From: G958296245 sp965262055 | GTDB taxonomy: Bacteria; Chloroflexota; Dehalococcoidia; Lucifugimonadales; G958296245 | Assembly (NCBI GenBank): GCA_965262055.1 | Contig: CBDHEI010000002.1 | Span: 62,001-126,000 of the forward strand | DNA length: 64,000 nucleotides | Direction: 5' to 3' | In this document: piece after piece, positions 16,506-25,166 of the stretch | Layout of the letters: each line of letters begins with the position of its first letter | How positions within the stretch are numbered: position 1 is the first letter of the stretch | Program-made: the position numbers and the translations under genes | Notes under the pieces: model-generated | Told to the model about the DNA's origin: nothing | What the model saw: only the letters and a program-made list of their open reading frames with translations | Database searches by the model: none

Positions 16506-17237
16506 TCACGGGCTACGGAGAGATTCTAAGAACTCACGGTCCTCGGCACACAGCGGAGCGCTCTCCAGCAGGTCTGGACGGCGCTCGTAGGTCCGGCGCA
16601 GCGACTCGCGGCGGCGCCAGCGGGCTATCCGGGCGTGGTCGCCCGACAGAAGCACCTCAGGCACCGGCCAGCCCCGGAACTCTGCTGGCCTGGTGTACTG
16701 AGAATGTTCCAGCAGCCCGGTGGTGAAGGAGTCGTTCAGCGCAGACTCGGAGCTGCCCACGACTCCGGGCACAAGCCGCGACACCGCCTCTATGACGACC
16801 ATGGCGGCCAGCTCGCCGCCGCTCAGGACGTAGTCGCCTATGCTGATCTCGTCGGTGGCGAGGTTCTGCCGCACCCTCTCGTCCACACCCTCGTAGCGTC
16901 CGCAGACCAATACCAGGTCGTCAAGCCGCGCCAGCTCCTCCGCGGTCCGCTGTGTAAACCTCCTTCCCTGCGGCGAAAGGAGGACAACGGGGACCTCTTC
17001 CGTCAGTCTCGCCGTGACCGCCTCCACCGCCTCGAAGAGCGGGGCGGCCTTCATCAGCATCCCAGGGCCACCGCCGAAGGGGTAGTCGTCCACGGTGCGG
17101 TGGCGGTCATGGGCGTAGTCGCGGATGTCGTGGATCCTTATGTCCAGCAGGCCTGATGCTCGCGCCCGCTCTATGACCCCGCCGGACAGGGGGCTATCGA
17201 ACATGCGCGGAAAGAGGGTGAGGACGTGGAAGCGCAT
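16506..17237 (-). CDS. trmD: tRNA (guanine-N1)-methyltransferase
   Basis: The start ATG 17237 overlaps the mog stop (TGATG). The 243-residue SPOUT methyltransferase makes m1G37 in tRNAs and prevents frameshifting. Its trefoil-knot signature is present: LLSPQGRRFTQ, CGRYEGVDERV, EISIGDYVLSGGELA, and the start FHVLTLFPRMFDSPL. The C-terminal EHSQYTRPAEFRGW and LLSGDHARIARWRR are canonical. Downstream is rplS in the same direction. Confidence 0.95.
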   Translation of the reverse strand: MRFHVLTLFPRMFDSPLSGGVIERARASGLLDIRIHDIRDYAHDRHRTVDDYPFGGGPGMLMKAAPLFEAVEAVTARLTEEVPVVLLSPQGRRFTQRTAEELARLDDLVLVCGRYEGVDERVRQNLATDEISIGDYVLSGGELAAMVVIEAVSRLVPGVVGSSESALNDSFTTGLLEHSQYTRPAEFRGWPVPEVLLSGDHARIARWRRRESLRRTYERRPDLLESAPLCAEDREFLESLRSP

Positions 17238-17746
17238 CAGCCGCCGGCGTGGGTCCTCCATCCCTTCAGCATCTCAAGGGCGTGGGGGATGGCGGGCATA
17301 GCAACATCGAGACACTCCCTGACGCCGGTCGGGCTTCCGGGCAGGTTGACTACGAGGCAGCCCGACCTCGCGCCGGCCACCGAGCGGCTGAGCATAGCGA
17401 ATGGCGTCTTCGCCAGCGTTCCCATCCTCATGGCCTCGGCAATGCCTGGTACCTCGAGCTCGATAACCGCCCTCGTCGCCTCCGGCGTCACATCGCGGGG
17501 CCCGAGGCCGGTACCGCCGGTCGTGAGCACGACGTCGACCCCGCCGCCGTCGCACCACTGCGCAAGCCGACCGGAGACGATGTCCTTCTCGTCGGGCACG
17601 ATGGCGCGCTCAACCTCCCGGAGGCCGGCGGAGGCGGCGATCTCGCTGATTGCGTCGCCGCTCGTATCGGCCCGCTCGCCCTTCGAGCCGGCGTCGCTGA
17701 TGGTCAGTATGGCAAGCCGGAAGGGCTCTCTGGCCTGTTCGGACAT
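17237..17746 (-). CDS. MogA/MoaB-family molybdopterin adenylyltransferase-like protein
   Basis: I start at ATG 17746 (MSEQAREPFRLAIL), giving 169 residues; the open frame upstream runs into the rsmH promoter region. The MoCF-domain motifs are present: LTISDAGSKGERADTSG, VLTTGGTGLGPRDVTPEA and LVVNLPGSP. MogA/MoaB bind molybdopterin and activate it with ATP before molybdate insertion. No other cofactor genes are nearby. The stop overlaps the trmD start, so an unrelated housekeeping gene is coupled to it. Confidence 0.85.
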   Translation of the reverse strand: MSEQAREPFRLAILTISDAGSKGERADTSGDAISEIAASAGLREVERAIVPDEKDIVSGRLAQWCDGGGVDVVLTTGGTGLGPRDVTPEATRAVIELEVPGIAEAMRMGTLAKTPFAMLSRSVAGARSGCLVVNLPGSPTGVRECLDVAMPAIPHALEMLKGWRTHAGG

Positions 17747-17921
17747 TTCTCTAGTACCAAGTCTAACCGCTGTACAAAACCTTCTCAAATGGGCACTCAA
17801 AACCGCTTGCGCGGCTTCGGAGCACTCTGGGAAACTCCGAAAGCGAAGTTGGCAGCAGTCGGATTCGGCCCGTGGCGGCGATTTTGGCAGAGTGTACCAC
17901 GGTAGCAGATGAGGCGTTTGA

Positions 17922-18851
17922 TTGACCGGCATGGTTGCATCGCATCAGCCGGTAATGATCGGAGAGGTGCTGAAAGGGCTCAGGATCAGGCCGGACGGCG
18001 CATACGTCGACTGCACGATAGGTGACGGCGGCCACGCGCTGGAGATACTTGGGGCGGTGAGTCCACCGCCGAGACTGCTGGGTATCGATCTCGACTCAGA
18101 GGCGGTTACGAGGGCAAAGAAGAGACTTGAAGAGACCGGGAGGCGAGCGGTAGTGGTGCGCGACAGCTACGAGGCGCTTGGACGCATAGCACGGGAGACA
18201 GGGTTCCGACCTGTGGACGGCGTACTCTTCGATCTGGGGGTTTCGACGCTGCAGATCGAGTCTGGCAAAAGGGGATTCAGCTTCCTGAGGGAAGGACGTT
18301 TGGACATGCGGTTCGACGCAAGGCAGGAGATGGACGCCCACGCGCTGGTGAACCGCAGCTCTGAGAAGGAGCTGGCAGGCATCATCCGCACGCACGGAGA
18401 GGAGCCGGGGGCGCACCGGCTGGCCCGCGCGATCGTCCGGGCGAGGCCCATCGAGACGACGACGCAGCTTGCCGGTATAGTCGCTGCGGCGATCGGGCGC
18501 CCCAGAGGGAAGACCCATCAGGCGACGCGGGTATTCCAGGCCCTCCGCATCGCGGTAAACCAGGAGCTGGACAGGCTGCGGGCGGGCCTGAATGAGGCCA
18601 TAGACGTGCTGGCGCCCGGCGGCAGGCTGGCGGTCGTCAGCTACCACTCACTCGAAGACAGGATCGTCAAGGAGTTCATGAGACGCGAAAGCGCCTCCTG
18701 CGTTTGCCCCCCGGACGCCCCGGCGTGCGTCTGCGGCCACGCCTCTACCCTTACGCCGGTTACACGCAGAGTGGAGCGGCCTTCGCCCGACGAGACGCGG
18801 GCCAACCCGCGCAGCCGCAGCGCGCGTCTCAGAGTAGCAGAGCGGATATAG
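17922..18851 (+). CDS. rsmH: 16S rRNA (cytosine-N4)-methyltransferase RsmH (MraW)
   Basis: TTG 17922 is preferred because GAGG lies seven bases upstream; ATG 17931 is the alternative. The 309-residue enzyme methylates C1402 of 16S rRNA. Motifs: HQPVMIGEVLKGL, the SAM site VDCTIGDGGHALE, GVLFDLGVSTLQ, RGFSFLREGRLDMR, and VVSYHSLEDRIVKEF. In most bacteria rsmH opens a long dcw cluster of wall and division genes. Here ftsA follows after 20 bases and no ftsL, ftsI or mur gene is present. Confidence 0.95.
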   Translation: MTGMVASHQPVMIGEVLKGLRIRPDGAYVDCTIGDGGHALEILGAVSPPPRLLGIDLDSEAVTRAKKRLEETGRRAVVVRDSYEALGRIARETGFRPVDGVLFDLGVSTLQIESGKRGFSFLREGRLDMRFDARQEMDAHALVNRSSEKELAGIIRTHGEEPGAHRLARAIVRARPIETTTQLAGIVAAAIGRPRGKTHQATRVFQALRIAVNQELDRLRAGLNEAIDVLAPGGRLAVVSYHSLEDRIVKEFMRRESASCVCPPDAPACVCGHASTLTPVTRRVERPSPDETRANPRSRSARLRVAERI

Positions 18852-18871
18852 AACACCACGGAGCGCCCCAT

Positions 18872-20167
18872 ATGACTCAAGCAACATCGGCCATAGCGGC
18901 CATCGACGTTGGAACGACAAAGATCTGCACCGTTGTGGGCCGGAAGAGCGGTTCCGAAGGGGTCCAGGTGCTGGGCTACAGCTCCGTCCCCTGCAACGGC
19001 CTGAGGAAGGGGACCGTTTTCGACACCGACGCCACGGAAGCCGCCATCAGGGAGTCCGTCCAGAAGGTGCAGGGGAAGACGGGGGTCTCGGTCTCTTCGG
19101 CCTTCGTCGGCGTGACCGGCTCACACGTCGGCTACGTCAACCGGAGGGACCGGCTGGACGCGCCCGAGACTGCCCACAACGTCCTCACCGCCGACGCGCT
19201 GGAGGAGAACCCCAAGGCGCTGTTGGGGGCCGCCAGCAGCCCCGGCCGGCAGATGATCCACGCCGTCAAGATGAGCTACTCCGTAGACGGCCACGAGGGT
19301 CTCCTGAACCCGCTGGGAATGCATAGCGAGAACGTGCACGTGGAATCTCATGTGGTGACAGGCGACTCCGCGTTCATAGAGAAGCTGGAGCAGACCGTCA
19401 CGAAGGCGGGCGTACACGTGCAACAGTTGGTGCTTGAGCCTCTGGCCAGCGGTCTCGCCGTGCTGACCCCCGAGGAGAAGGAGCGCGGGGCCGTGCTAAT
19501 GGACATCGGAGGCGGCACCACCGATATAGTGGCCTTCCGTAGGGGGCGCATCCGCTTCTCGAAGGTCATCCCCGTAGGGGGCTGGCAGTTCACGAACGAC
19601 ATAGTAGTGGCGTTCAACACGACCTTCGAGGCCGCCGAAGCCGCAAAATTGAAGCACGGGACCGCCGACCTGCAGGGCATACAGTTCGAAGAGCAGCTAT
19701 CCCTGCCGATCGCCGAGCGGGACATGGAGCTACAGGTACCCCGGATGGAGCTGTGCCAGCTCTTGCGGGAACGCGCGCAGGAGTTGGCTCGCCTCGCTGT
19801 AATCAGCCTGAACGACGCCGATCTGGACATCGGAGACGACGCGACCATGGTCTTGACCGGCGGCGCGTCGAGCCTGCCTGGGCTGGCCAGCGTCATCGAG
19901 CGAAGCCTCGGGATGCCGGTGCGCGAAGGGGCCCCCAGCCCCAAGGGCGGCGACCCCCAGGAGATACAGGAGCTCAGCGACCCGGCGTACGCAACGGCCG
20001 TTGGCATCCTCACTTGGGCTGCCAATGAGTACTCTCCGTCATCCAACGGGTCGAAGAACGGACACAGCAACGGCTTCAAAAATACCGTGGAATCGGAATC
20101 CCGAGGCGGTCTCATGGGTCCGCTCCGGATGCTCTTCTCGCGGAGAAATGGGAAAGGGAGGAACTGA
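18872..20167 (+). CDS. ftsA: Cell division protein FtsA
   Basis: ATG 18872 gives 431 residues. The actin-like ATPase fold shows IAAIDVGTTKICTVVG at the start, a 1C domain around residues 85-165, MDIGGGTTDIVAF and VLTGGASSLPGL. The extreme C-terminus (GGLMGPLRMLFSRR) looks like the amphipathic membrane-targeting helix of FtsA. FtsA tethers FtsZ to the membrane. Its stop overlaps the ftsZ ATG (TGATG), so the two are made together. Confidence 0.93.
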   Translation: MTQATSAIAAIDVGTTKICTVVGRKSGSEGVQVLGYSSVPCNGLRKGTVFDTDATEAAIRESVQKVQGKTGVSVSSAFVGVTGSHVGYVNRRDRLDAPETAHNVLTADALEENPKALLGAASSPGRQMIHAVKMSYSVDGHEGLLNPLGMHSENVHVESHVVTGDSAFIEKLEQTVTKAGVHVQQLVLEPLASGLAVLTPEEKERGAVLMDIGGGTTDIVAFRRGRIRFSKVIPVGGWQFTNDIVVAFNTTFEAAEAAKLKHGTADLQGIQFEEQLSLPIAERDMELQVPRMELCQLLRERAQELARLAVISLNDADLDIGDDATMVLTGGASSLPGLASVIERSLGMPVREGAPSPKGGDPQEIQELSDPAYATAVGILTWAANEYSPSSNGSKNGHSNGFKNTVESESRGGLMGPLRMLFSRRNGKGRN

Positions 20168-21273
20168 TGATACAGGACAGCAGCGATCTCAAGGGCCCGT
20201 CGGTAGCTATCAAGGTTGTCGGAATCGGGGGCGGCGGCTCAAACGCCGTGTCCCGGATGTTCCGGGAGCGCACTCCCGGCGCCGAGTACGTGGTGATCAA
20301 CACGGACGCACAGGCGCTCCTGCTCTGCGACGTTCCGATGCGCGTCGCCATCGGCGAGCAGCTAACGGCTGGCAACGGCGTGGGGGGAAACCCTGACATG
20401 GGCGCGGGGGCCGCCGAGGAAAGCCGCGAGGAGCTGCACGAGACCCTCCGCGACGCGGACATGGTGTTCGTAGCGGCCGGAATGGGCGGCGGGACGGGCA
20501 CGGGCGCGGCGCCCGTGATCGCCCAGATCGCCCAGGAGACTGACGCCCTGACGGTCGGCGTGGTGACGACCCCGTTCGCCTTCGAGGGTGTGCGGAGGAT
20601 GCGCTCAGCCGAGCAGGGAATCGAACGCCTGAAGGACAACGTGGACACCCTGCTGGTCATCCCCAACGAGAGGCTGCACGTCATCTGCAAGGAGGAGATC
20701 ACTGCGGAGAACGCCTTCAGGATGGCCGACGACGTTCTCAGACTCGGCGTCCAGTCGATAGCGGAGCTTGTCACCGTGCCGGGCCAGATCAACCTGGACT
20801 TCGCGGACGTGCAGGCCGTGATGAAGAACGCCGGGCCCGCCTGGATGTCCATCGGCTGGGGAGTCGGGGAGAGCAGGGCCAAGGAGGCCGCACAGCAGGC
20901 AATCTCCAACCCGCTGCTCGACGTCTCCATAGAGGGCGCGACCGGCGTGCTGTTCAACATCACCGGCGGCGCCGACCTGAAGCTCTCCGAGCTCCACGAG
21001 GCCGCGGAGGTCATCCAACGCGTGGTGGACCCGGACGCCAACATCATCTTCGGCATGGCCACCGACCTGAAGATGGAGAACGAGGTCAAGATGACCATCG
21101 TCGCCACAGGGTTCCCGACCCTGGAGAACTCACAGGAGCACGACGAGGAACTCCACGACATACTCAGGAACGCACTCGCCAGCGACGACCCGAACCTGGA
21201 CATTCCCCCGTTCCTGCGCAGGCTGTCCAAGTACCGGCAGAACGGCCATCGCAAGGAGGTTACCGTCCGGTAG
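20167..21273 (+). CDS. ftsZ: Cell division GTPase FtsZ
   Basis: The 368-residue tubulin homolog has VVGIGGGGSNAVSRM, the GTP-binding GMGGGTGTGAAPVIA, and the T7 loop VPGQINLDFADVQ. The C-terminal FtsA-binding peptide is clear as LDIPPFLRR (344-352), but only about 20 residues separate it from the globular domain; usual linkers are 50 or more. A short basic tail (KYRQNGHRKE) follows. The pair ftsA-ftsZ without wall-synthesis genes suggests division without septal peptidoglycan. Confidence 0.95.
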   Translation: MIQDSSDLKGPSVAIKVVGIGGGGSNAVSRMFRERTPGAEYVVINTDAQALLLCDVPMRVAIGEQLTAGNGVGGNPDMGAGAAEESREELHETLRDADMVFVAAGMGGGTGTGAAPVIAQIAQETDALTVGVVTTPFAFEGVRRMRSAEQGIERLKDNVDTLLVIPNERLHVICKEEITAENAFRMADDVLRLGVQSIAELVTVPGQINLDFADVQAVMKNAGPAWMSIGWGVGESRAKEAAQQAISNPLLDVSIEGATGVLFNITGGADLKLSELHEAAEVIQRVVDPDANIIFGMATDLKMENEVKMTIVATGFPTLENSQEHDEELHDILRNALASDDPNLDIPPFLRRLSKYRQNGHRKEVTVR

Positions 21274-21318
21274 CCCAACCAACCACAAGCGGCTCAAGGG
21301 CTGAGTGCGGCCAGTAGA

Positions 21319-21365
21319 CGCCATTCTTCAATGGCGCATGGAAGGGGCTCCCACCGGGGCCCCTT
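21319..21365 (+). terminator. Hairpins after ftsZ
   Basis: Two hairpins stand in the ftsZ downstream region: CGCCATTcttcAATGGCG (21319-21336) and AAGGGGC...GCCCCTT (21342-21365). The second is followed by only a weak T-rich stretch (ctgctatt). They probably end the rsmH-ftsA-ftsZ transcript. Confidence 0.55.
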
Positions 21366-21789
21366 CTGCTATTCAAGGGACGAATTGTCGATTGTGAGCG
21401 CAATGGCTTAGAATCTCCGGCATCAGGCACGGAGGCAGCGCCCGTGCGGCTCACGGAACAGCAGCTTCGTCTCATGGACACGTTCGGGTTCATCAAGTTC
21501 CCCGGCCTCTTTGCGAATGATATCGACCGGATAACCAACGCCTTCGAGAAGCTGTGGGCCTCCCACGGCGGAGGCCACCACGGAGAGGGCCACGACCGCA
21601 GGCGCCGCTCCGCCCTGGTGCCGTTCACCGACCAGGACGAGTACCTGGCCTCGCTGATCGACGACCCCAGGATCGACGGGGGGTCACGTCCCGTCAAGTG
21701 GTGTAAGCCTCGATTCCACAAGCTAGGATTGGTATATACCCAAATCTCTCGCTCGAAGAGGGTTGAGAACCTGAGTCTCCAGGACATAC

Positions 21790-21983
21790 ACACAGACCTA
21801 GTAGCGGATGAGGTGATCCAGCTACACGCCTTCGCACGGGCGATAGAGACGGGCGAGGGCCGCGACTGGCTTCACAACTCGGCGCTGGCGACCTGGGTGC
21901 TGATGGAGGCGTGCAACGAGTCGGCGCGCACGGGGAGGCGGGTGGACGTGAAGGCGATGCATGATGATGTACTGGGGGGGTAA
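21790..21983 (+). pseudogene. C-terminal fragment of a Gfo/Idh/MocA-type oxidoreductase
   Basis: The open frame that begins as PhyH continues through the IS end into residues QLHAFARAIETGEGRDW and LMEACNESARTGRRVDV, ending at TAA. This is how Gfo/Idh/MocA oxidoreductases end (FxxAIxTG...EAxxxSARTGRxV). Only about 60 residues remain, with no NAD-binding domain. The fragment lies between the GTAAG duplication and the IS1380 left end, so it came in with the nested insertion. The chimeric ORF of 179 codons is an accident of fusion. Confidence 0.6.
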
Positions 21984-22174
21984 GGGGGCTCGGGTGGCGC
22001 TGTTGGTCAGCTTCACCCGTTCGCCCTGAGCTCGTGTGTGGGTCGTTCATGGTTAGGCAGGCCCGCCTCGTCTACGGCGATCTGCTGCCCAACAACAAGG
22101 CTTGGGCGCTTCTCCGCTTCCTAGTCGACGGTAGGGCTCCCAGGCTGCACAGATAGACCTACAAACGAGTTCAG

Positions 22175-23922
22175 CCGGGATTTCCCATATTGGGAGTCTT
22201 CAGGCTCAAGGGGCAGCCCAAACGAGATGTTAGCATCATAGTCAGGTCCTGCAAGGCCAGTCAATCGCCGGTCTATCCGATAAGAGATGCGTTTGCAGTC
22301 GTAGAGCACCCTTCTTGTCCGTCTTCATCGTCCTCGTGTCCCCTGCCAGTGGGGTGAAAGCGCATTGAAGACAAGGCGACTCCCTGGAGCGCTCTCCCCC
22401 TCTTGGCAAGATCGTGGTTGTACCCTCCCTCAGCTTGGCGCCGGCGATAACCGGCCGATACGATCCAACACTCCCTGGAACAACCGTCGAGGAACCGACA
22501 CCTCGGACAACTGAAAGATCAACCACCGGGAGTGCCGCACCAGACGGCCTCCCATCTTGATCAGCTTGACCTGCACGCTCCGCAGCGACCAGTGCTTGAC
22601 GGCCTTGGGCAGACACAGCCGGCGAAGGAAGTTCCCAAGGTTGTACGCCAGGACGAACAGAGACAGCCGCACCCGGTTGGCCACGAACCGATGGCACGAC
22701 AGCCGAGTCCAGTTCAGGGCGTACTTACCCTCCTTGATCCACTGCTCGGCTGTCCCGCGACCATTGTAGAATCGCACCACTCCTTCGGGGCCAGCCGTCA
22801 TGTTCGTGACGATGAAGCCCACCCGGGGGAACAGCTCTCCCCTATGCCACTCCACCTTGGCCACCACCCGCCGAGCGCGGTCCCAACTCCCGGCACGATA
22901 CCAAAAGTCGTCGTATAGGATCACTGGACGCTTCGGCGGCCTCCCCACCGGCCTCCTGAGCAGAGGGGCGATCTCCCGTTGCAGCACCTCGTTGCCGGGG
23001 AGTCTTATAGCGTAAAGGACGTGCCGCTCCTCGAGGTACTCATAGATGTCCGGCTTAGCGAATGCGGCATCGGCGCGAAAGTACCGTCGCACTCCTGTCG
23101 CCCCGTAACGCGACAGGATCGGATCCAATACATCACGCCACCTGTGCGCGCTATGTACGTTCCCCGCACGCAGCTTGGCGCCCTCACAGTCCCCGAACTG
23201 GTTGAACACGAACAATGGGTGATAGCACGTGCTCCCAAAGTGACCGTTGTACGATGCTCCCTCCTGTTCTCCATGTACCGGACTCTCCGAACTGTCCATG
23301 TCCAAGATCACCCGCCGGTGCGGCGTGCGGGACATAGCTCCATCCACCCACTTAGCGTTCAGTCGGCCCAACCCTTCCACGTTGCCGTATTGGGTGAGCA
23401 CCTCGGTCTCGAACCGGCTCATGGTGTTGGTGCTGGCGGCCGGTCTCTCAGGACCACCTCGCCGTCCAACGATGATCCGCATCGTCGGGTCCTGGGCCAG
23501 CCGTTCAGCGTCGTTGGTATCCTCGTAGCCCGCCAGACGACTGTACACCGACTGCCTGAGAAGGCCCACCAATCGGTGCTGCACGTTGCGACCGCCCCGA
23601 CTCTCCTGCAGACACTCATTCGTCGTCTCCGTCAGTCCCAGCGCATCATCCAGCTCGCGACAGGCCAACAGTCCGGCGTCTGAGGTAATAGTGGCACCGT
23701 GGAACTCCAACCGTACACGTCGGTCGAAACGGAGCTTGGCGCGGAGGTTTGTGCTTTCACCCATTGGGTGCCTCCAGAGTGGGTACGTTATCAAGATCTA
23801 AAGCAGTCTATCACGACCAGTCTAGCACTCATGATCACCACTGTGCTCTGCTATGCGGCTACATCGGGTAGTTCCGTTGCTGATTACGGCAAGCCCTGCA
23901 GGGTTGATATGGGAAATGTGGG
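22175..23922 (-). mobile_element. IS1380-family element (type A) nested in the IS256 element
   Basis: The ends are CC-GGG-ATTTCCCATAT (22175-22190) and its partner ATATGGGAAAT-GTGGG (23907-23922, other orientation), sharing an 11-bp perfect inverted core. Between them lies one transposase on the minus strand. The right end abuts GTAAG 23923-23927, which is duplicated at 21703-21707 on the far side of 467 extra bases. About 240 bases between the left end and the transposase stop hold no gene. Confidence 0.75.
22430..23764 (-). CDS. IS1380-family transposase (type A)
   Basis: ATG 23764 (MGESTNLRAKLRFD) gives 444 residues. The protein has the IS1380 layout: ITSDAGLLACRELDDALGL near the N-terminus, LDMDSSESPVHGEQEG with the first catalytic Asp, FRADAAFAKPDIYEYLE with the second, and RGTAEQWIKEGKYALNW with the catalytic Glu. 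All three DDE residues are present and the frame is intact, so it may be active. It differs strongly from the IS1380 transposases at 50334 and 53948. Confidence 0.9.
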   Translation of the reverse strand: MGESTNLRAKLRFDRRVRLEFHGATITSDAGLLACRELDDALGLTETTNECLQESRGGRNVQHRLVGLLRQSVYSRLAGYEDTNDAERLAQDPTMRIIVGRRGGPERPAASTNTMSRFETEVLTQYGNVEGLGRLNAKWVDGAMSRTPHRRVILDMDSSESPVHGEQEGASYNGHFGSTCYHPLFVFNQFGDCEGAKLRAGNVHSAHRWRDVLDPILSRYGATGVRRYFRADAAFAKPDIYEYLEERHVLYAIRLPGNEVLQREIAPLLRRPVGRPPKRPVILYDDFWYRAGSWDRARRVVAKVEWHRGELFPRVGFIVTNMTAGPEGVVRFYNGRGTAEQWIKEGKYALNWTRLSCHRFVANRVRLSLFVLAYNLGNFLRRLCLPKAVKHWSLRSVQVKLIKMGGRLVRHSRWLIFQLSEVSVPRRLFQGVLDRIGRLSPAPS

Positions 23923-23951
23923 GTAAGAGTGCGTCATCCTGTTGATGTTGT

Positions 23952-25166
23952 TTAGGCGGCTGTCGCCTCCGCGAGATCGGCCTCCGGAAGAGCTTCGTTG
24001 AAGGTCAGAATGGCGGGTGTGAGGTATCGACGGCCGACGGCCCATTCGTCGTGTTGCTCAGCCAGGACGGCGCCAACCAGGCGACGGACGGCTGGCCGGT
24101 TAGGGAAGATGCCCACCACATCGGTGCGGCGCCGGATCTCCTTGTTGAGACGCTCCTGTGGGTTGTTGGACCAGAGCTTCTTCCAGTGGGGGACAGGGAA
24201 GCTGGAGAAGGCCAGGATGTCGGGTCCGGCCCCGTCCAGTAGAGAGGCGACCTGAGGGAAGCGGTCCTGGAGTTGATCGGTCACCCTGTCGAGTTGGGCG
24301 TGTACCTCATCGGGGGAGGGTTGCTGGTAGATGGTGCGGACCATGGTGGCCACCCAGGGCTGAGCACGCCTGGGGACCCGAGTGAGCAGGTTGGTCATGA
24401 AGTGGGTGCGGCACCGCTGCCAACTGGCTCCGCCGAAGACTGCGGCGATTGCGCCTCGGAGTCCCTGATGAGCGTCCGAGACCACCAGCTCCACCCCACT
24501 GAGGCCCCTGGCGGACAGCGAGCGTAGGAAGGCTAACCAGAAGGCGCCGTCTTCACTGGTGCCCACGTCCATCCCGATGATCTCCCGCTTGCCCTCGCCA
24601 TTGACCGCCGTCGCCACCACGACGCTGACGTTGACGATCCTGCCGGCCTCCCTGACCTTCTGGGTCAGTGCGTCCAGCCACAGGTAGGGATATGGCCCGC
24701 CGTCCAGCGGTCGGCCCAAGAAGCCCTCCACCACCACGTCGAGCTCCTGGCAGATGCGCGACACCTGGCTCTTGGAGATACCCTCACACCCCAGGGCCTT
24801 GACCAGATCGTCCACCCGCCTCGTGGATACACCTTCCACGTAGGCCTGCTGGATCACAGCCAGCAGGCCTCGCTCGCTGCGACGCCGTGGCTCCAGCAGG
24901 CTCGGGAAGTAGCTCCCCTCTCTGAGCTTGGGAATGCGCAGGTCCATCGTTCCCACACGGGTATCCCACGCCCGGGACCGGTACCCGTTGCGCTGGGTCA
25001 CCCGCTCAGGGCTGCGTTCTCCATACTCAGCACCGATCCTCCCAGACACCTCCGCATCCATGATCCCTTCTACCAGCACTCTCAGTGCCTCCCGTAGAAA
25101 GTCCACGTCACCGTCCATTCCCTCCTTGCGCAATAGCTCCAGCAGATCCATCCTTTCCTTGACCAC
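23952..25166 (-). CDS. IS256-family transposase
   Basis: The 404-residue protein starts at GTG 25166 after GGAGG. It shows the IS256 pattern: a helical N-terminus with GAEYGERSPERVTQRNGYRS, PYLWLDALTQKVR with the first catalytic Asp, ELVVSDAHQGLRGAI with the second, CRTHFMTNLL, and NNPQERLNKEIRRRTDVVGI with the Glu. The frame is complete, so the enzyme is probably functional even though its element's left end has been split by another insertion. Confidence 0.93.
   Translation of the reverse strand: MVKERMDLLELLRKEGMDGDVDFLREALRVLVEGIMDAEVSGRIGAEYGERSPERVTQRNGYRSRAWDTRVGTMDLRIPKLREGSYFPSLLEPRRRSERGLLAVIQQAYVEGVSTRRVDDLVKALGCEGISKSQVSRICQELDVVVEGFLGRPLDGGPYPYLWLDALTQKVREAGRIVNVSVVVATAVNGEGKREIIGMDVGTSEDGAFWLAFLRSLSARGLSGVELVVSDAHQGLRGAIAAVFGGASWQRCRTHFMTNLLTRVPRRAQPWVATMVRTIYQQPSPDEVHAQLDRVTDQLQDRFPQVASLLDGAGPDILAFSSFPVPHWKKLWSNNPQERLNKEIRRRTDVVGIFPNRPAVRRLVGAVLAEQHDEWAVGRRYLTPAILTFNEALPEADLAEATAA

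Noticed and set aside
22049..22156. Short open frame inside the nested insertion starting MVRQARLVYGDLLPNN
   Set aside because: Only 35 codons, no clear ribosome site or family; may be a gene fragment, but cannot be supported.
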